A DNA stretch of 64,000 bases from Azospirillum formosense (lineage in GTDB: Bacteria > Pseudomonadota > Alphaproteobacteria > Azospirillales > Azospirillaceae): positions 682,001 to 746,000 of the forward strand of contig NZ_CP159402.1 in NCBI RefSeq assembly GCF_040500525.1, read 5' to 3'. Positions within the stretch are counted from its first letter, which is position 1; each line of letters begins with the position of its first letter. Positions 25,606-33,875 of the stretch are shown piece by piece. The notes under the pieces were generated by a model. That model worked only from the letters and a program-made list of their open reading frames with translations. It ran no database searches and was not told the origin of the DNA. A program made the position numbers and the translations under genes.

Positions 25606-26682
25606 ATGAAAATCATCATTTTCGGACAATCCATCAGCTCCACCTGGGGCAACGGGCACGCGACCTTGTGGCGGGGGCTGGTCAAGGCCCTGGCGCGGCG
25701 GGGCAACCGCGTCGTCTTCCTGGAGCGCGACACGCCCGAGCGGGCGGAGCACCGAGACCTGTGGGACATCCCCGGCGGCGAGCTTCTGCTCTATGACCGC
25801 TGGGAGGATGTGGCGGCCCAGGCGCAGCGCCACGCCGACGAGGCGGATGTCGCGATGGTAACCTCCGGTTGTTCGGACGGGGCGGCGGCGTCCCACCTCG
25901 TGCTGGGGTCGAAGGCGCAGCGGACGGTCTATTACGACCTCGACACGCACATCACCCTGTCCCGCTCCGCAGCGGGGGAGCGGCCGGCCTACCTGCCGTC
26001 GGAGGGGCTGGGCGGTTTCGACACCGTTCTCAGCAGCACCGGCGGGCGGGCGCTGGAGGCGCTGAAGACCGAGCTGGGCGCGCGGTTCGTGGCGCCGCTC
26101 TACGCCTGGGTCGATCCGGACCTGCACCGGCCCGCCGACCCGGTGCGGCGGTATCTGGGCGATCTCTGCCACCTCGGCGCCTGGGCCGAGGACCGGCGGG
26201 CGGCGTTGGAGGCGCTGTTCATCGAGCCGGCCCGGAGGCTGACCCGGCGGCGCTTCGTGCTGGCCGGCGGCGGCTACCCGGACGACGCGTCCTGGGGCGC
26301 CAACATCCAGCGCGTCGAACATCTGCCCCCGGCGGAGCATGCGGCCTTCTTCTGCTCCTCCACCCTGACGCTGAACGTGACGCGGCAGTCCCTGAAGGCG
26401 CTGGGCTGGTGCCCGTCCGTCCGGCTGTTCGAGGCGGCGGCCTGCGGCGTCCCGGTGATCTCCGACGAATGGGAGGGGATCGGGGCCTTCTTCGAGCCGG
26501 GGCGGGACATCCTGGTCGCGCGGGAGACCGACGACGTGACGACGGCGATGATGCTGCCGCGCGGCCATCTCGCCACGCTGGCCCAGCGCGCGCGGTCACG
26601 CGTTCTGGAGGAACACACGGCGGAACGGCGCGTGCGGGACCTGCGCTCCATCCTCGACATCAAGGGGGGCGGCGATGATTGA
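25606..26682 (+). CDS. CgeB-like glycosyltransferase
   Basis: The 358-residue protein resembles the CgeB/DUF3880 group of GT-B glycosyltransferases. The N-terminus 'MKIIIFGQSISSTWGNGHAT' is the typical start of these proteins, and the C-terminal domain has 'VRLFEAAACGVPVISDEWEG', the nucleotide-sugar binding region of family 4-like enzymes. The acceptor is unknown; homologues lie in polysaccharide or surface-modification loci. I start at 25606 by family comparison, though an ATG at 25570 has GGAAGG upstream. A second glycosyltransferase gene follows after 401 bases. Confidence 0.85.
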   Translation: MKIIIFGQSISSTWGNGHATLWRGLVKALARRGNRVVFLERDTPERAEHRDLWDIPGGELLLYDRWEDVAAQAQRHADEADVAMVTSGCSDGAAASHLVLGSKAQRTVYYDLDTHITLSRSAAGERPAYLPSEGLGGFDTVLSSTGGRALEALKTELGARFVAPLYAWVDPDLHRPADPVRRYLGDLCHLGAWAEDRRAALEALFIEPARRLTRRRFVLAGGGYPDDASWGANIQRVEHLPPAEHAAFFCSSTLTLNVTRQSLKALGWCPSVRLFEAAACGVPVISDEWEGIGAFFEPGRDILVARETDDVTTAMMLPRGHLATLAQRARSRVLEEHTAERRVRDLRSILDIKGGGDD

Positions 26683-27083
26683 TCCGATGTTCCTCGGTTG
26701 CCCGGCCTGCGTCTGTTGGAAGTAAGCCGCCCTGGGCGCCCTGGCCGTCCGGTCGGGTTCCCGGTTCCCTGGTCGGCAGCCCGGTGCAGGACGGCTATCC
26801 CTTCCGCGAGTCGATCCACTTCCAATACCCCGGTTACCGGAAGCCCTTTTTCGTAGAAAACAAAGAGGGGGCAATGGCAGCAGAACTGTCCCGATTCCGG
26901 CTTTTCTCCGGGCCGCCAAGATGTCGGAGAGAAAGAAGAGCGTGCGTCCGCCAATAAGTTCCAATGAATAACACCACAGGGACATGGGATGAACGAAGCG
27001 GTGAAGCGTAGGAACGGGCCGGCGGGAGAAGGTCACCCGAGCGTCGGCGCCCTTTTGGCCCTTCGTTTTGCGGAGGCGGCCCA
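26683..27083. other. Intergenic region between two glycosyltransferase genes
   Basis: No gene is supported. The stretch 26830-26990 is less GC-rich than its surroundings and contains the 11-base palindrome CCGGT-T-ACCGG at 26830-26840, about 245 bases ahead of the next start. A short frame at 26679-26957 lacks a ribosome binding site and family resemblance. Confidence 0.5.
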
Positions 27084-28166
27084 ATGGCATTGACCATCCT
27101 CACCGTGGCGTCGCCCTTCGCCCCGGTCGGCACCGATCCGGAGAGCGAAGGCACGGCGGAGCAGGTGGCCGGCGCCATCGACGCCGCCCTGGTCCGCGCC
27201 GGGCACCGCTCGGTCGTCATCGCGCCGGAGGATTCCGCGGTGGCGGGAACGCTGATTCCGCTGGCGCGCGTCCATGGCGGCGCGCACGGCCAGGCGCCGG
27301 ACGAGCGGGCGCAGGCCGCCGTTCTGAGGCGCGTCGCCACCGTGGTCGCCGGAGCGGTGGAGGACCACGCGCCGGACCTCGTCCACATCCACGTCCGGGA
27401 CTTCGATATCCTGCTGCCGCCGCAGGACGTGCCGGTCCTGGCGACGCTGTACCAGCCGCTGGACCGCTACCGGCCGGAGGCTCTGGCGTCCCGGCGGGCC
27501 AACCTGCATCTCCAGCCGGTGTCCGCCGCACAGGTGCGCGGCGCCTCGCCGGCGCTGTCCCTGCTGCCGCCGCTGGAGATCGGGGTGGCGGTGGACCGCC
27601 TGCACATCCGCGTGCCGAAGCGCCGCTTCGCCGTCTGCCTGGGCGACATCGAGCCGGAGATGGGCTTCCACATCGCGCTGGACGCGGCGCGGCAGATCGA
27701 CATGCAGCTTCTTCTCTGCGGCGGGCTGTCCCGCAACGCGGAGGAGCAGCGCTACCTCCAGGAGGAGATCCGGCCGCGGCTGGACCCCAAGCGCCGCTTC
27801 CTCGGGCGGATCGGCTTCGGGCGCAAGCGCTGGATGCTCGGGGCGGCGCGCTGCCTGCTGGCGCCCAGCCTGATGTCGGAGCCGACCCCCGTCGCGGCGC
27901 TGGAGGCGCTGGCCTGCGGCACCCCGGTGGTGGCCTTCCCGACCGGCGCCCTGGCCGACCTCGTGGAGCCGGGCGTCACCGGCTTCCTGGTCAAGGACGC
28001 CGACGAGATGGCCCGCGCCATCGAGGACTGCGAGACTCTGGACCCCGACGCCTGCCGTGCCGTCGCCCGCGCCCGCTATTCGCTGGACGGCATGACGGAA
28101 CGTTATCTGGCGCGGTTCGAGGAGCTGGTGGCCGGGCGGGCGGCGGCGGGTGTGGGGGTGGCCTAG
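27084..28166 (+). CDS. GT4 family glycosyltransferase
   Basis: The 360-residue protein is a GT-B fold glycosyltransferase of family 4. The N-terminal half has 'LTVASPFAPVG' and 'PDLVHIHVRD' elements. The C-terminal Glycos_transf_1 domain shows 'CLLAPSLMSEPTPVAALEALACGTPVVAF', split by the E-x7-E type donor-binding region, and 'VEPGVTGFLV'. GGAGG precedes the ATG. It probably adds sugars to an envelope polysaccharide or a surface protein, together with the CgeB-like enzyme; the substrate cannot be told. It is convergent with the following acetyltransferase gene. Confidence 0.9.
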   Translation: MALTILTVASPFAPVGTDPESEGTAEQVAGAIDAALVRAGHRSVVIAPEDSAVAGTLIPLARVHGGAHGQAPDERAQAAVLRRVATVVAGAVEDHAPDLVHIHVRDFDILLPPQDVPVLATLYQPLDRYRPEALASRRANLHLQPVSAAQVRGASPALSLLPPLEIGVAVDRLHIRVPKRRFAVCLGDIEPEMGFHIALDAARQIDMQLLLCGGLSRNAEEQRYLQEEIRPRLDPKRRFLGRIGFGRKRWMLGAARCLLAPSLMSEPTPVAALEALACGTPVVAFPTGALADLVEPGVTGFLVKDADEMARAIEDCETLDPDACRAVARARYSLDGMTERYLARFEELVAGRAAAGVGVA

Positions 28167-28184
28167 CTCCGCCGGCCTGGGAGC

Positions 28185-29297
28185 CTATGGCTTGGCTCCG
28201 TAGAGCTTCGCCATCGCCACGTGATCGGTCAGCCGTCCGTCGATCAGGCTGTGGCGGCGGGCCACCGCCTCCTCCTGGAAGCCGTGCTTGGCGTAGAAGC
28301 GCCGCGCGCGGCCGTTGTGGCCGAACACCCAGAGCGACAGCCGGTGCAGCCGCCGCGCCCGCACCCAGAGGTCCGCCGCGGCGATCAGGCGTCCGCCGAC
28401 GCCCAGCGCCCAGAAGTCCCGCCGCACCGCCAGCCCCAGACCGGCCTCGTGCGCGGTGCGGGCGTAGGCGCCGGTCCACAGCGAGAGGGACCCGGCGATG
28501 GTGCCGTCCGCGACCGCCAGCAGGGTGGCCGTCCGGTCGCCGATCCGCTGCTCGGCGAGGAAGCGCCGGGCCGCCGCGACGTCCGGCAGGGATTCGGCGG
28601 CGCTGCGCATCAGGAAGTGGGTTTCGCTGCGCACCGCGCGGTCGTAGGCGAGGTAGTCGGCGGCGTCCGCGGGCAGGGCGGGGCGGATCTCCAGCCGTCC
28701 GATCCGCGCCTGGGGCGGCGCCTCGACGGTCGGGTCGGAGGCCGGAGCGAGCCATTCCGAAACGCCCTCCGCCCCGATGATCTTGCCCATCAGCCGCTCG
28801 CTGCGCCACGCGCCGTTGACGCGCAGAACGTCGCGCATCAGCCCTTCGTCGAGGAAACCCAGCCGTTCATAAAGAGAGAGCGCGCGACCGTTGCTCTCGG
28901 CCACGGTCAGGTCCAGCCGGTGCGCCCCGGTGCGCCGCGCCCAACTCTCCGCCGCCGCAAACAGCGCCGTGGCGACGCCGCGACCGTTCCAGTCGCGCCG
29001 CACCCCGACCGCCAGGGTCACCGCGCCGCGGTTGCGGCGGAACCGTCCGCCATGGGCGCTGAGGTAGCCGACGAGGTCCGCAGGACGGCGTCCCACGGCC
29101 TCGGCGACGAAGACCGTGGAATTGCCCGGCGCCTGGAAGGCGGCGAGGTCGCGTCCCCAGAAGGGCCGCTCGCCGGGCTCGCGCAGGAGGAAATCGCTTT
29201 CGGCGTCGATCCGCGCGACCAGGGCCAGAAGGGCATGGCGCTCGCCGGGCCGGGCTTCGCGGACGGCAAAGCCGCCGATGGTCTGGATGTCCCGCAT
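28185..29297 (-). CDS. Tandem GNAT acetyltransferase
   Basis: The 370-residue protein consists of two GNAT domains. The first spans about residues 8-175 with the acetyl-CoA loop 'VRRDWNGRGVATAL' and 'LYERLGF'. The second spans about 205-365 with 'VRRDFWALGVGGRLI' and 'FYAKHGF'. Both loops look intact, so both halves may bind acetyl-CoA. The substrate is unknown. I use the ATG at 29297, which starts directly before the first domain. It is divergent from the single-domain GNAT at 29397. Confidence 0.88.
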   Translation of the reverse strand: MRDIQTIGGFAVREARPGERHALLALVARIDAESDFLLREPGERPFWGRDLAAFQAPGNSTVFVAEAVGRRPADLVGYLSAHGGRFRRNRGAVTLAVGVRRDWNGRGVATALFAAAESWARRTGAHRLDLTVAESNGRALSLYERLGFLDEGLMRDVLRVNGAWRSERLMGKIIGAEGVSEWLAPASDPTVEAPPQARIGRLEIRPALPADAADYLAYDRAVRSETHFLMRSAAESLPDVAAARRFLAEQRIGDRTATLLAVADGTIAGSLSLWTGAYARTAHEAGLGLAVRRDFWALGVGGRLIAAADLWVRARRLHRLSLWVFGHNGRARRFYAKHGFQEEAVARRHSLIDGRLTDHVAMAKLYGAKP

Positions 29298-29396
29298 GGC
29301 GCGCAGCCTAGGCCCGCCCGCGGGCGATGGCAAAGCGGTTGTTGCCGTGTGGCCGGCGCGGCTATCGTCGCGCCATCGTTGAGACCTGGAGTTGCC

Positions 29397-29888
29397 ATGC
29401 CCACCGTGACCGTTCGTCCGGCCGTCGAGGCCGATTGCCCGACCATCCTCCGTTTCGTCCGTGAACTGGCCGTGTTTGAAAACGAACCCCACGCCGTGAA
29501 GGCGAGCGAGGAGGATTTCCGGCGCGACGGCTGGGGCGAGCGTCCGGTGTTCGAGGCGCTGATCGCCGAACTGGACGGGGAGCCCGTCGGCTTCGCGCTG
29601 TGCTTCCGCAACTATTCGACCTGGGAGGGGCGGGCCGGCCTGTTCGTCGAGGATCTCTACGTCACCCCGGAGGCGCGGCGCTACGGCGTGGGCCGCAAGC
29701 TGCTGGCGGCGGTGGCCAGCCTGGCGGTCGAGCGGGGATGCCGCCGTGTCGACCTGAATGTGCTGCACTGGAACCCGGCGCGCGATTTCTATCTGCGCAT
29801 CGGCTTCAAACAGATGGAGGAGTGGCTTCCCTACCGTCTCACCGGCGATGCGATCGCCGCGCTGGCCGCGCAGGCGGGGGAGGGGTGA
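29397..29888 (+). CDS. GNAT N-acetyltransferase, diamine-acetyltransferase-like
   Basis: The 163-residue protein matches the spermidine/spermine (diamine) acetyltransferase-like GNATs. It has 'ILRFVRELAVFENEPHAVKA', the acceptor-site strand 'FRNYSTWEGRAGLFVEDLYV', the acetyl-CoA loop 'RRYGVGRKLL' and 'HWNPARDFYLRIGF'. Length is usual for the group. Substrate could be a polyamine or thialysine-like amine; this is from family comparison only. Confidence 0.9.
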   Translation: MPTVTVRPAVEADCPTILRFVRELAVFENEPHAVKASEEDFRRDGWGERPVFEALIAELDGEPVGFALCFRNYSTWEGRAGLFVEDLYVTPEARRYGVGRKLLAAVASLAVERGCRRVDLNVLHWNPARDFYLRIGFKQMEEWLPYRLTGDAIAALAAQAGEG

Positions 29889-30010
29889 GGGAGCAAACGC
29901 GCTGTTCCGTTTCGGTGGGCTGACGGTCGGGGCTTGTCGATGGCCCCGACCTCATCGCCACCACGCGGTACTCTATGCCCGGGCGCTGGTGCCCGGGTCG
30001 TCCGGAACCC

Positions 30011-30226
30011 TCAGGCGGCCTTGGCCGGCATCGCGGCGTTCAGCAGGTCCAGGTAGCCGGACCGCTCCTCGCGCAGGGTGGACAGCAGGTCGGCAAGGCT
30101 TTCGCGGACGAAGGGGTCGTTCTGGCCGTCGATCCGGTTCTGCGCCAGCTGGATGAACTCATCGACCAGGGCGATGTGAACGCGAGAGGACGAGGTAATC
30201 TGTTCGGCGGTGGTGGCGATGAGCAT
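30011..30226 (-). CDS. Small helical hypothetical protein
   Basis: The 71-residue protein is predicted to be almost entirely helical ('DEFIQLAQNRIDGQ', 'ESLADLLSTLREER') with no cysteines, signal or membrane segment. CGGAG lies before the ATG, and codon use fits the genome. I do not recognise the family. It stands alone between a GNAT gene and a non-coding stretch. Confidence 0.6.
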   Translation of the reverse strand: MLIATTAEQITSSSRVHIALVDEFIQLAQNRIDGQNDPFVRESLADLLSTLREERSGYLDLLNAAMPAKAA

Positions 30227-30595
30227 TTTAAAACTCCGTTTTGTCTTGTGTGTTCGTGATGTCTCTATTTGGCCATGTCCCGGTTAACGACTTACTAACG
30301 GGGGCTCCGCCGGGCTGGTGTCTTGAGGGGTAATCCCGCAACCGACAAATATAGGGAAGTTTTATCCGTTTGGATTACTACTTTTCTTTAGGCGCGCGAA
30401 CGCGTTTTCAAGGCTGTGAGACTTTTCAAGGACTTCCGGCAAAGGTCATAGCGGCCGGACCGGCCTAGGCGGGATGGAGCGGAGCCTTAACGGCGGCGTC
30501 CGCAAGCCTTAAGCCGCCGCGGCGGGGCGTTAACAGGCCGTCCCGCCGAGCGGAGTACATCCATTTGCGGGGCCCGGCGTGCCGGGCGTAACCCC
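30227..30595. other. Intergenic region with palindromes
   Basis: No gene is seen. The region holds the perfect 13-base palindrome GGCCGG-A-CCGGCC at 30453-30465, and CGGCGGC/GCCGCCG arms near 30490-30520 that could form the terminator of the small gene at 30596-30850. The part nearest 30227-30400 is AT-richer and probably carries the promoter of the small helical protein. Confidence 0.5.
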
Positions 30596-30850
30596 TTACG
30601 CGGCGCGCGGCAGCCGGCCCGCGGCGCGGTCCATGCGGTCGGCGCGCTCCAGCGCCTGGGCGACCAGATCGTCGAACAGATCGTTGACCAAGGCCGAGAG
30701 GCGCGTGGGCGCACCGCCGAGCTGCGGCCCTTCCATCAGCAGGGAGCCTTCCTCGCCGGGGCCGACCACACGCCAGCCCTTCGCCGTCATCTCGGCGACG
30801 CGGGTCTTGGCAATCAGGGCGCGGACATGGTCCAGGGCGACATCGCTCAT
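30596..30850 (-). CDS. Small hypothetical protein
   Basis: The 84-residue protein is unrecognised. It begins '[20 protein letters not shown]' and has a C-terminal amphipathic helix ('[20 protein letters not shown]'). GGGAG precedes the ATG at good spacing, which supports it being real. It is divergent from fumC with a gap of 210 bases. Confidence 0.6.
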   Translation of the reverse strand: MSDVALDHVRALIAKTRVAEMTAKGWRVVGPGEEGSLLMEGPQLGGAPTRLSALVNDLFDDLVAQALERADRMDRAAGRLPRAA

Positions 30851-31060
30851 TCGAATCTCCCAGGGCTGCAGGAGGGTGGCCGCGCGGGGCGGCAGGGCCG
30901 TTCACGCAGAAACGGTAACGCAGGAAGTGGAACGCAACAAGAACAAATTCGGACGGACCCTCGCCCAAAGGGCATTCTCCGCGAATTCCCCTTGCCCGGC
31001 GGCCGATTCGGGAAAAAATGCGCTGACCGGAACGATGTTCGAACCGACGAGGACCTGACC

Positions 31061-32461
31061 ATGACCGGCAAGACCGGGATGCGCACCGAGACCGACAGCT
31101 TCGGACCGATCGAGGTTGCCGCCGACCGTTACTGGGGTGCCCAGACGCAGCGCTCGCTGCGCAACTTCCGCATCGGCGGGGAGCGCATGCCGCCGGCCCT
31201 GGTGCGCGCGCTCGGCATCCAGAAGAAGGCGGCGGCGCTCGCCAACATGGCGCTGGAGGTGCTCGACCCGCGGCTGGGCCGCGCCATCGTCGAGGCGGCG
31301 GAGGAGGTGATCGACGGCACGCTCGCCGATCATTTCCCGCTGGTGGTCTGGCAGACCGGCTCCGGCACCCAGAGCAACATGAACGCCAACGAGGTCATCT
31401 CCAACCGCGCCATCGAGGCGCTGGGCGGCGAGATGGGGTCGAAGAAGCCGGTCCACCCCAACGACCACGTCAACATGGGGCAGTCGTCCAACGACAGCTT
31501 CCCCACCGCCATGCACATCGCCGCGGCCGAGCAGATCCACCACGAGCTTCTGCCGGCGCTGGAGCACCTGCACGCGGCGCTGGCCGCGAAGGCGGCGGAG
31601 TTCGCCGACATCGTCAAGATCGGGCGCACCCATCTCCAGGACGCCACGCCGCTGACCCTGGGGCAGGAGTTCTCCGGCTACGCCGCCCAGATCGCCTACG
31701 GGATCGAGCGGGTGAAGGCGTCGCTGCCGCAGCTCTACCGGCTGGCCCAGGGCGGCACGGCGGTGGGCACCGGTCTGAACGCCAAGACCGGCTTCGCCGA
31801 AGCCTTCGCCGAGGAGGTGGCCTCCATCACCGGGCTGCCCTTCGTCACGGCCGAGAACAAGTTCGAGGCGCTGGCCACCCACGACGCGCTGGTCGACGCG
31901 CACGGCAGCCTGAACACGCTGGCCGTGTCGCTGATGAAGATCGCCAACGACATCCGCCTGCTCGGCTCCGGCCCGCGCTGCGGCATCGGGGAAATCTCCT
32001 TGCCGGAGAACGAGCCCGGCTCCTCCATCATGCCCGGCAAGGTGAACCCCACCCAGTCGGAGGCGATGACCATGGTCTGCGCCCAGGTGATGGGGAACCA
32101 GACCACCGTCAGCATCGCCGGCGCCACCGGCCATTTCGAGCTGAACGTCTTCAAGCCGGTGATCGCCTACAACGTGCTCCAGTCGATCCGGCTGCTGGCC
32201 GACGCCTGCAACAGCTTCACCGACAACGCCGTCGTCGGCATCGAGGCGAACCGCGAGCGCATCGGCCAGCTGCTGAACGAGAGCCTGATGCTGGTCACCG
32301 CGCTGAACCCGCACATCGGCTACGACAACGCGGCGAAGATCGCCAAGAAGGCCCACAAGGAGGGAACGACCCTGAAACAGGCCGGCGTGGCGCTGGGCCT
32401 GCTGACCGAGGAGCAGTTCGATCAGTGGGTGAAGCCGGACACCATGGTCAAGCCCCGGTGA
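31061..32461 (+). CDS. fumC: Class II fumarate hydratase
   Basis: The 466-residue protein is a full-length FumC, which interconverts fumarate and malate in the citric acid cycle without an iron-sulfur cluster. The signature '[15 protein letters not shown]' near residue 320, the substrate motifs '[13 protein letters not shown]' and '[13 protein letters not shown]', and the '[10 protein letters not shown]' catalytic His region are all intact. GAGG lies before the ATG at 31061. A ribbon-helix-helix gene follows by 19 bases, a pairing seen widely in Alphaproteobacteria. Confidence 0.97.
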   Translation: MTGKTGMRTETDSFGPIEVAADRYWGAQTQRSLRNFRIGGERMPPALVRALGIQKKAAALANMALEVLDPRLGRAIVEAAEEVIDGTLADHFPLVVWQTGSGTQSNMNANEVISNRAIEALGGEMGSKKPVHPNDHVNMGQSSNDSFPTAMHIAAAEQIHHELLPALEHLHAALAAKAAEFADIVKIGRTHLQDATPLTLGQEFSGYAAQIAYGIERVKASLPQLYRLAQGGTAVGTGLNAKTGFAEAFAEEVASITGLPFVTAENKFEALATHDALVDAHGSLNTLAVSLMKIANDIRLLGSGPRCGIGEISLPENEPGSSIMPGKVNPTQSEAMTMVCAQVMGNQTTVSIAGATGHFELNVFKPVIAYNVLQSIRLLADACNSFTDNAVVGIEANRERIGQLLNESLMLVTALNPHIGYDNAAKIAKKAHKEGTTLKQAGVALGLLTEEQFDQWVKPDTMVKPR

Positions 32462-32480
32462 CCGGGGCCGCGCGCCGTCG

Positions 32481-32684
32481 ATGAAAAAGCGCTCCGTCCT
32501 CATCGCCGGGCACCCGACCAGCGTCTCCCTGGAAGAGGAGTTCTGGGAGGCGCTGAAGGGCCTCGCCCAGGCGCGGGGGATGTCGGTCAACGCGCTGATC
32601 GAGGAGATCGATTCGACCCGCAGCGGCAACCTGTCGAGCGCGATCCGCGTCTTCGTGCTGAACGCGGTGCAGAGGCGGGGGTAA
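32481..32684 (+). CDS. Ribbon-helix-helix (RHH_4) domain protein
   Basis: The 67-residue protein is a complete RHH_4 family member. The N-terminal strand 'HPTSVSLEEEFWEALKGLA' and the helices that follow match the fold. Such dimers usually bind DNA and may regulate nearby genes. It lies 19 bases after fumC with no terminator between, so it is probably cotranscribed. Its regulatory target is unknown. Confidence 0.87.
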   Translation: MKKRSVLIAGHPTSVSLEEEFWEALKGLAQARGMSVNALIEEIDSTRSGNLSSAIRVFVLNAVQRRG

Positions 32685-32796
32685 GGGGCGAGCGAAGGGG
32701 CCGGCCCCCGCCGGGGCGCCCCTGGACAGGCGGCGGGGGGACGGCTACACCCTTGCGCCGGACCGTCCCCTTTCCCTCGCGCCAGAGTGTCCGCCC

Positions 32797-33510
32797 GTGA
32801 CGCCCGACATCACCCTCCTCGACACCGTCGCCTTCCTGTGGTTCCTCGCCTGCTGGGCGGGCTTCACGCTGATCCAGGACCACATGCTGACCGGGCGCAT
32901 GGTGGTCAACCAGCATCTGAAGAAGGCGCGCCGCCACTGGATGGAGCGGATGCTGGAGCGCGAGAACCGCATCATGGACTCGCAGCTCGTCGGCCACACC
33001 ATGCAGAGCTGCACCTTCTTCGCCAGCACGAACATGCTGGTTCTGGCCGGTCTGGTCGGCGCCTTTGGAGCGGTGGAGAACGCCCACAAGCTGGTCGGCA
33101 CGCTGTCCTTCACGGTGCAGACCACGCGCGAGTTCTTCGAACTGAAGATGCTGCTGCTCGTGGCGATCTTCACCTTCGGCTTCTTCAAATTCACCTGGGC
33201 GCTGCGCCAGTACAATTATTGCTGCGCCCTGATCGGCTCCGCCCCGCTGCCGCCCGTGCCGCCGGAGGAGAAGACGGCGATGGCGGACAGCATCGCCGCC
33301 GCGATGACGCTGGCCGTCAAGGCGTTGAACGGCGGCATGCGCGCCTATTACTTCGCCATGGCGGCGCTGGCCTGGATGCTCGGCCCCTGGTTCTTCATGG
33401 TGTCCACCGCCGCGGTCATCGTCGTCCTGACCCGTCGGCAGGGCTTCTCCGAGACGGAGAAGGTCATCCGCGTGCAGGTGGATGCGCTGGAGAAGCGCGA
33501 TCGCCGGTGA
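32797..33510 (+). CDS. DUF599 family membrane protein
   Basis: The 237-residue protein has four hydrophobic segments (about residues 6-27, 72-92, 115-135 and 188-212) and matches DUF599. Conserved pieces include 'TSTNMLVLAGLV'-like 'ASTNMLVLAGLVGAFGAVE' and 'FKFTWALRQYNYCCALIGSA'. The function is unknown. The start is a GTG at 32797 without a strong ribosome binding site; the family start near 'LDTVAFLWFLACW' agrees. Confidence 0.87.
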   Translation: MTPDITLLDTVAFLWFLACWAGFTLIQDHMLTGRMVVNQHLKKARRHWMERMLERENRIMDSQLVGHTMQSCTFFASTNMLVLAGLVGAFGAVENAHKLVGTLSFTVQTTREFFELKMLLLVAIFTFGFFKFTWALRQYNYCCALIGSAPLPPVPPEEKTAMADSIAAAMTLAVKALNGGMRAYYFAMAALAWMLGPWFFMVSTAAVIVVLTRRQGFSETEKVIRVQVDALEKRDRR

Positions 33511-33653
33511 TGCACGTTTTTGGCGATAAATAGGTTAAAATGTTCTAAATCTGCGACGTTATGGCCAATACGCTGCAGCGCAAATCAATGCTTTTGTCAT
33601 AGCCGCCTGATGAACGCGTGCGATGCAGCACGCCACGCTTGAGGGGATGGGAC

Positions 33654-33830
33654 ATGGACATCGACACGGCGGTCTCGGTCTTGAACTCGCTGGACGAGGC
33701 GGAGCGGCTCCTGGCGGAGGTCCGGCTGCATCCGGGCGCCTGCGGCGCCGCCAAGGAGTTCATGGACCGCAACCGCGAGCTTCTCGATCAGGCGCGCCAC
33801 TTCATCGACGCCGCGCACGATCTGGCCTGA
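33654..33830 (+). CDS. Small hypothetical helical protein
   Basis: The 58-residue frame 'MDIDTAVSVLNSLDEAERLL' and onwards is helical, without signal or membrane segment. The ATG at 33654 has GAGGGG upstream; an earlier start at 33618 is less likely. It lies between the DUF599 gene and the convergent EAL gene. No family recognised. Confidence 0.55.
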   Translation: MDIDTAVSVLNSLDEAERLLAEVRLHPGACGAAKEFMDRNRELLDQARHFIDAAHDLA

Positions 33831-33875
33831 CACCGGACGGGGACACCGGACGGGGCTGCCCGGTCCCGCCGCGCG

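Noticed and set aside
26679..26957. 92-codon frame between two glycosyltransferase genes
   Set aside because: It overlaps the upstream gene's end, has no ribosome binding site and an atypical composition.
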